Below, in pieces: positions 57,511 to 64,000 of a stretch of DNA of 64,000 nucleotides (position 1 is the first letter of the stretch; each line of letters opens with the position of its first letter). A program made the translations under genes and the position numbers. The notes beneath the pieces were generated by a model, which saw only the letters and a program-made list of their open reading frames with translations, did not search any database and was not told where the DNA came from. Source of the DNA: Austropuccinia psidii (taxonomy: Eukaryota > Basidiomycota > Pucciniomycetes > Pucciniales > Sphaerophragmiaceae); contig JALGQZ010000020.1 of assembly GCA_023105745.1 (NCBI GenBank), positions 475,001 through 539,000 of the forward strand, written 5' to 3'.

Positions 57511-60167
57511 TTAATTTCTCTTTGGGCTTATCCATTCATTTTGTATAGCAGTAATTGGTTTTTTATTGTTTAAAAAACCAAATTTCTGTCTTTTATTATC
57601 TCCTATGGTAAAATATCTGTCTTTCTGTTTCAAGATATCTATACCATAAGTTGACAAGTAATCATTTCCTAGTATAAAATGGTTACTTTTACAGTTTTCC
57701 ATTACTAAAAACTCTACTTTCACTCTTATAAAGTGGGAAGGTTGAGGAAAAATTAGTGTCAATTCAATTATTCCAAGGGTCTTCATGATTTCACTTGCAC
57801 TACTAAATTTTACCCCCTGTATCTGTATAGGTTTTTCTGCCCAATCTGGTATAGTTGTTTTCAAATAATTATTACCAACACAGGTGCATTATGCTCCTGC
57901 TTCTAGGCTTAATTTTGCCTCTTGGCTTGAAACAATTAAAATACTTGTACTTGACTTTCCAGCTGTGTATCCCCTTCCTTTTGCAGATTTGGTTCTATGC
58001 AGTTTGGCATCTTGTAGTTTTGTGAGGCTTGTATCAGATGCTTCAACTTGTGGTAAGTTTGAATTTACATCTAGTACTTCATATATTAAAGCAATATTAT
58101 TAATTTTTGAATGAATTATATCGATTTCATCACTTTCAGAAGTTTCTGACTCTTCAGTATCCTTTTCAGAATCACATTCATCTTCTTTATCATTGTGGTC
58201 TTCTGTTTCCACAATTTCAGTTATTTTTCCTTTTTTAGAAAATTATTTTCTAAGTGTTCAATACCACCACATTCATGGAATTTTATTTTCTCATTAGTGC
58301 TGGGTGTCTTGGGCTTGAATGGTTCTATTGGTTTATTTTCCCTTTTAATATCCAATTTTTTCTATGTTCTGCCAATTTTGGTTCTTATTACTATGTCCTC
58401 TAGTGCATTAACTTACTCTTCTGTGGAGAATGGCTCTATGAAACCACTTCTTAGGGAATGTTCCATTTCTCCTCCACATTTTTTGAGTATCTTCATATAT
58501 ACAATTTTCTGTGAAAGCTCTGGGTACAGTGAATTTCATCTTTCAAATTGTTTCAAGAACCAAGTCAAAGGTTTATTATTATCTGGATCAAAGAAGAAAT
58601 TTTCAAATTCATTTTCCATTTTTTACCTCCAGGCATCATTTTCCCACTTGGTTGTCATTTCATTTTTCCACCAAGACCAGGTATTTTTGCCATTTATTTT
58701 TCTTATACCATAATACAAACTTTTTGAAGATTTTTCAAATGATGAATGTAATCTTGGAGTGATGAATTAATCTGGTATGGAATAATCCTCTTGTAACATT
58801 TAAATTGTTTTAATAAATGAAATATGGTCATATTCACCTTCTCCTGTGAATGTTGGCCATTCTCTCAATTGAGGTTCTTCCTTCATTAAGACTTGATTCT
58901 TGTCATAATAGCTCAAGTCTGTTATGAATGGCTTTTTTGGTTACTCTTTTGTCTTAAGGGGACTTTTTATGTGAGATAATAGGGTTGATAACTTTGGAAT
59001 ATCTAAGTTAGCCCCCTTTATTTTATCCATTTTGTCAGTAATAAGCCTTATTTCACTTTTAATTTCATCTTTAAGATTCATTCTTGCTTCATCACTCTTT
59101 TCTACATTTCCTAGAATTAATCTTTGATGTTATGAAGTTTTTTCTTCAAATTTTTCAACATAAATACTTAATTTGTTCAATTTTTCTGTCGGATTGTAAA
59201 TACTCACATCATAATTGATTGTCAAAGTCTTTTATTTGATATATCTTATGTGCTTATACAATTCCTGTTTTCCTTGTATCAATTTCTTAGTATTGTCAAT
59301 TAATATATTTGATTTATTATATTGGACCACAAACTTAATTCTTTCAATTTCTTTTTTATTTTGTACAACAGTTTTTGCTAAAGATAGTAAATTACAATTT
59401 GCTACTTTTAAAGATAATAAACTGTTTTTAATATCTTTTAAAGGTAATATACTATTTTAAGTATTTACAAAATCAGCAGAAAAATTTATTTCTTTGGGAA
59501 ATGGGGTTTTCTTATTATTTGTTCCTCTTTTTCCTTGAATTCAATCAAGTTTCTGGCCATGTTGAAGACATTTTCCATGGAATCTTTGTGGATTCTTGGA
59601 ATCCTGTAACTTGGGGAATATGGTTTCCTCCAATTCTTCTTCTTGTTCTTCTTCCCTTCTTGGGGAGGTTGGCTGGCTTGAGACTTTCTGGTAGAAGCTA
59701 CTGGGGCTTCTTCCTTGCTTGCATCCCTCTTTTTGGCATGGTAATCCTTTATTTTTTGATTTGAGGTTTGGATGATAGTGGATTCCATCCATTGGATTAT
59801 CTCACTATTTCCTCCTCTTTGAGGAACTTTTTCAGGATGTGCCAGTATTTCATCACTCCTGGGTGGATTTGTGGCATCATTTCACAATCCTTGTCCTTTT
59901 ACACCATGTAGTACAGCTTGTAATGTCTCATTTATATGTCTATCTGAGCCCTCTGAATGTGATTTGTACCTTTTGGAGTTACTCATACTTAGTTCGAACT
60001 GTTGCTCAGATATTCTGGGAATTTCTGGGACTTGCCTTTGGGATATGGCACTTCCTTGTGTGTATTCTGTTCCACTGGGTATTTTTCCCTTTCTTTTCCC
60101 TTTTGAGGAATCAATTCTACTTCTGAGTACAGCTCTATCTGATTGGATGGAGTATTGGTATACTCTT
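57511..60167 (-). pseudogene. C2 gag, knuckle and protease-region remnant
   Basis: Minus-strand pieces. 57864-57511 (HFILGNDYL, RYFTIGDNKRQKFGF) and 58212-57889 (acidic linker, VLDVNSNLPQVEA) match C1. The zinc-knuckle region near 58255-58290 is damaged. 59788-59486 has KNWRKPYSPSYRIPRI and MENVFNMARNLIEF, with an overlapping frame at 59792-59541. 60167 to about 59882 has TNTPSNQIELYSEVELIPQK, then KSHSEGSDRHINETLQAV after a frameshift. The two overlapping gag frames recur here as in B, C1 and D. Confidence 0.75.
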
Positions 60168-60254
60168 CTATTAGTCATGATTTAGAAATAAGCAATAAAA
60201 AGATTTCAGAGCACTAAAAAAGTATCTTTATGGCAATTTAAGAGAGGTACTCAC
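60168..60254 (-). other. Predicted intron in C2 gag
   Basis: The minus-strand donor is GAAG/GTGAGTAC and the acceptor is CATGACTAATAG, with a branch-like TGACTAAT. It is 87 nt. Splicing joins the exon at about 60403-60255 (ending D-Y-E) to E-E-Y-T-N-T-P in phase 1. It is homologous in position and signals to the C1 intron at 22401-22488. Confidence 0.62.
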
Positions 60255-60403
60255 CTTCATAATCCCTAATAGTGGGTCCTGGAAAGACTAATTTATTGGC
60301 CTTTCCTTTCTTATTAACAACAGGTGTTGGAGAACTTTGACAAGTTTTATTCACTAATCTCTCAACAGTGGTCTGATTGTCCTCTGTTGGGTTGTCTTCA
60401 AAC

Positions 60404-60887
60404 ACTAAGAAAGACAAATAACTATAAGTATTTTCATAATAAGTGTCATCTTTGATAATATAAGGAAATTTCCAGATAAAATTGCTTTTATATCTTTTCA
60501 AATAATCAAAATAAAAGGAATCAATAAAAAGGAAGAAAAATTATTTTTTAAGGTATCTATTTTTTCATATTTTTATTTTTTAAAGAATGAAGCAAAAATT
60601 AAGATGATTTTTTCAGAATTGAATTATGATATAAATCTCTTTTTGATTTATAAGTATCTTTTTAATCACTAGACTCACTCAAAGAAATTTCTTGTATGTC
60701 TAAGGATGTGAAAACCCACATGTAAGACAGTACAATTGCTTTCCAAATGCCTCAATAGCTTTTAAAATCAATGGATATAAGATGATTATATAACTTTATT
60801 ATTATAAATATGATTTCTTATTGGATAAACCCAATTTAAATTTTTTTCAAAGGTATTTTGAGTAAATATCATGGTCAGGCCCCCAAA
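60404..60887 (-). other. C2 leader with candidate primer binding site
   Basis: It holds the acceptor-like 'tttcttag' before the gag exon, an AT-rich tract, and near 60876-60887 the minus-strand string TTTGGGGGCCTGAC beside the LTR. No coding sequence. Confidence 0.55.
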
Positions 60888-62830
60888 TGTAAGGTTTGAC
60901 TATGAAACAATAAGTAAACATTACTAATATTTTACTTATTTTACTCTGAATTTCCTTGTTAAATTAATAAATAATATAAATAATAATTATAATTATGGCA
61001 TGAAAATATTTATATTATTCAAAGAAATAAAATAATATAATAAGAACAAATATATTTATATTTAATAATTAATATATTTATGGCAATTTATTATTACTAA
61101 AAACAAATAATAAATGCGTGAAAAATTGTTATTTAATAATAAAAACCAATTTATGACAGTAATATTACCAATACTAAAATTATATATTACAATAGATACT
61201 ATTTATATTAATCAAATAATTCTTAAGAATAATAATAAAGAGGAATTCTTATAATAAGAGAAAATAACCTACTTTTGACACTTAATATGATAATTTTGAA
61301 TAAATTTACACCAAATAATGTAAATACTACTCATTTATACTGTACTTACAAATAAAAATAAGAGAAACCACAAGTATTCTTTGTTTTGTGTGGAATTAAG
61401 GATTTTGAAGATAATTTAACAAGAACAAAAAAATACTGGATTAATCATGTCAAAGCTGGTGATTATGATAAAAATAATATACTTTTTCAATAATATAATA
61501 GATTTATATGTTAAGAATAAAGATATTACCTATTAATTTCATGTTTTTATTGTTTTTGATGTGTCTTAGGGGGAAATAGAGGTTAAAAGAACTCTATTTA
61601 TATTAAAATATTCCCTCCTAGAGTGTAGAAGGCTTCTAGTAGAGGTGTAATAATGTTTTCCTCTTAAATTGATCGCTATTGTAAGGTTTAGTGATGATTA
61701 AATCATAATTAAACCATCTTATCTCATTATTATGCCATTATTTAGAGTTATCACTATAACTCTAAGTTTTCTGACATCATAGGCTTTGAAGAAGAATAAA
61801 ATTTGTGTTTTTTATAAGTTTTAATAATAATAGACTAGTATTTGCCACTTTTATCACTTATATGACTGTTAAACCTAAATTAAGATTACAGTGAGTGATC
61901 ATAAATGATCAATTTTAAGCTCAAAATTTGATCATTAATAATGCTTGAGTTATACATGCTACATCCATTCAGATAGTGATCTCTGATAGCTTGGAGATTC
62001 ATTATTAAACCTCCAAGAGTATTTTATTACATCATCAAAACCCTATTCTTGATGATTTTTCTTGTAACTTGTCTTTTCTGTCAAAATTTACTATTTTAAA
62101 CTTCAAACCATGATTTCAAGGGGTTATACCTTGAATATAATGATAAAAATTCCATCATTATTTGTGTATGAGCTAATATAATCTAAATATCTCCTTTTTT
62201 TTAAGTTTGGACCACTCTCACAGCAAAGTGGTCAACAGCTATAGCAATTTTGTTCAATAAACCTTTACAAGCTATAACCTTCCTTATAACTTGTCAAATA
62301 AGGCTTTTATCTGTATTTTTACAGTAATTAGGTGGTAACTTTATTTTTGTTTCAACTCTATATCATGTATATTCCAAGAGAGTTACAGCTAAAAACCATG
62401 AATATATGTGCTGATACTAAAAGTGCATATATCCAGGTTATTTCTTTAATTATTTACTTTACAGATATGACATAAATATTTTATATGCTTAATCCAATGG
62501 TTCAATTTATTTCACATTTTTATTAATTGGTTTCTTATATAATCAAGGATTTATTCCTTTTTATGGCATTTTTACTTATTTCTCAGTAAGTATTGTCTTT
62601 ACAGATATTAAATAAATATTTTATATGTGTATTTTATGATGGTGAATCTAATTGGTCAATTTATTTTACATGTTTATTCATTAGATTAATATATAATTAA
62701 TTATTTATGCCTTTTTACAGAATTTCTCATTCACTTTGAGATAATAATTTTAATTCTTATTATTAGAATAAATATTGTAAAGTTTTTTTGTGACCTTTTT
62801 GGATATGTGGTCATATCTCAAAGCCTTACA
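60888..62830 (-). repeat. C2 5' LTR
   Basis: 1,943 bp. It has the best-preserved termini of the family, TGTAAGG at the left and CCTTACA at the right (a 7-bp inverted repeat). It is collinear with 1144-3063 and 34521-36436. Confidence 0.9.
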
Positions 62831-63499
62831 TGATGAAAACATACCCCATTCTAAAAAAAGCTTTTGCTTAAAATTTTTATATCTTCTAGCTATAATTGTA
62901 AATTTTTCCTCCAGATTAGTTGATTAGCTTTAATACTGGTGATATGGATTTAATATATACTTTATTTTTAGTGATCCTTTCATTAGGATTGATTTTGGTT
63001 GTTAATTCTTTCAGCTTGGTCCAATTTAGAATAAAGCCTTACTTTCAAAAGAGAAGAAAAATAGGGGGTTTAATGTCTCACATAATAGGGCTGTTTATAA
63101 GAGAAAATGGTTTGATTTCAGGTTATCCCTTATATATTTTACATATTGCAAGAAATTACCCAAGTCCTAAGGCTATTTGCTCATTAATCAAATGAAAATT
63201 TTAAATTACAAGGCTTACAGTATAAATATTATTTATCTCTCTATTCCAATGAGTCAGTTAGAGGGAAATGCCATATTCTAACTTTAATATATATTTATAA
63301 GCCTGGAACAGAGGCTTCAAAGGCTCATTCTCATTTTATATAAGATTATTCAAAGTGGGAAGAAGCTTAAGACAAAGGTATAATTATAATTATGCTTGTG
63401 ATCATTTATTCTTAAATTATTGAGCTTTAAAGCTCATTACCAAACATATATATTAAGCTAACTAAATTGATAATTTTTGTCTTTCATGTGTTTCTTTAA
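62831..63499. other. AT-rich interval right of C2
   Basis: The only notable frame is 62920-63195 (91 codons), starting MISFNTGDMDLIYTLFLVILSL, with one hydrophobic stretch. It has no recognised family and no homologue in the window; I do not call it a gene. Confidence 0.4.
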
Positions 63500-63627
63500 T
63501 TCCTCCTATAAGTTCTACTTTCAAATTTAACTTCTGTACTATCACCAACCTGCATCCAATCTATCTCCCATGTCAAATTTAAAATGGAACACCTTCTGTC
63601 AGGTGTAGCCACTTTTCTCATGGTGAA
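63500..63627 (-). repeat. Another copy of the hairpin-bearing repeat end
   Basis: It matches the right ends at 47880-48002 and 50390-50515 ('tctatctcccatgtcaaatt', then the ACACCTTCTGTCAGGTGT palindrome, then CTCATGGTGAAT). The rest of the unit is not recognisable to its left. Confidence 0.6.
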
Positions 63628-64000
63628 TTTCAAGCACTTACTTAAAGTGACCTTATCACTTCAAATCATCAAGTTACTATGTACGTTCATTATTTTGAAA
63701 CAATTGGGAGTCACTTAAAGTTTCAAAGACAACAAGTAAAGCATTGGTGAATGATTCAATATTTGGATTGGTGAATTCCTGCCACCACTTTTCATAGTAA
63801 GGTATTATAAACAATAGTATTTTTCAGAAAAATATCAATTACAATTTGGTTAAACTTATCATAATAGCTCAAATTCATGGATTAACTCATAAATATTGAT
63901 AAATTGGAACAATGAGCTCTGTGGAAAAGAATGCAAAATATCCCTTCTTTTGGTAGGCTTCACAGGGAATGAGCCACCTGAAGAGCAACTCCCAGACATA
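63628..64000. other. Right edge, nothing recognised
   Basis: AT-rich sequence with no open frame or repeat linked to the window. Confidence 0.4.

Larger units (their letters stand above)
53385..62830 (-). mobile_element. Ty3/gypsy element C2, 3'-truncated
   Basis: A minus-strand second copy of the C family with a full 5' LTR at 60888-62830, leader, gag, pol and a 3' LTR of which only 917 bp remain (53385-54301). No nested insertion is present, so it serves as the uninterrupted reference for C1. All frames are broken. Because the 3' LTR end is missing, the target duplication cannot be tested; the right flank begins TGATG. Confidence 0.88.

Noticed and set aside
62920..63195. 91-codon frame with a hydrophobic segment
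   Set aside because: No homologue in the window, no recognisable motif, and expected by chance in this composition.

Overview
The window looks like a gene-free, transposon-packed stretch of a fungal genome. I see no host gene, rRNA, tRNA, CRISPR array or bacterial operon. It is very AT-rich, and nearly all recognisable coding sequence belongs to transposable elements: three Ty3/gypsy chromoviral families (called A, B and C here), one Ty1/copia element, one Tc1/mariner element, a MULE-type transposase remnant with an OTU domain, and an array of AT-rich units with inverted ends. The gag and pol proteins resemble those I remember from rust fungi (Pucciniales), especially Austropuccinia psidii, whose genome is very large and repeat-rich. 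That assignment is from memory and unverified.

The left 36 kb is a nested stack that can be resolved base by base from target-site duplications (TSDs). The oldest element, C1 (1144-36436, minus strand), carries two insertions. The first is a copia element (4794-18300, TSD TATTT), which in turn contains a complete family-B gypsy element (7395-16996, TSD CTTTC). The second is a solo family-B LTR (22896-34304, TSD GAGTC), which in turn contains a complete, apparently intact family-A gypsy element (23228-33193, TSD AAAGC). Removing each insertion with one TSD copy restores the interrupted frame or LTR.

Element A is the youngest. Its LTRs are about 99% identical by eye. It has a full gag and a full pol with protease, YLDD reverse transcriptase, RNase H, DD35E integrase and chromodomain. 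Its gag/pol junction carries what looks like a textbook -1 ribosomal frameshift signal: slippery GGGAAAA, a 6-nt spacer and an 11-bp stem-loop. Elements B and C are broken by stops and frameshifts, but they preserve a predicted spliceosomal intron in gag. In B, removing it fuses two gag exons in frame.

From 36.4 to 53.4 kb the sequence is a graveyard. It holds an OTU/AT-hook MULE remnant (36740-37720), a plus-strand B-like gag remnant (38558-39720), a Tc1/mariner element with TA duplications and DD34E spacing (40013-41667), an array of repeat units whose ends share a hairpin motif (42876-50515), about 2 kb without recognisable content, and a plus-strand gag fragment of another gypsy family (about 52530-53384). 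A second C element, C2, follows (53385-62830, minus strand, 3' LTR truncated). Beyond it lies AT-rich sequence with one more copy of the hairpin-bearing repeat end near 63.6 kb.
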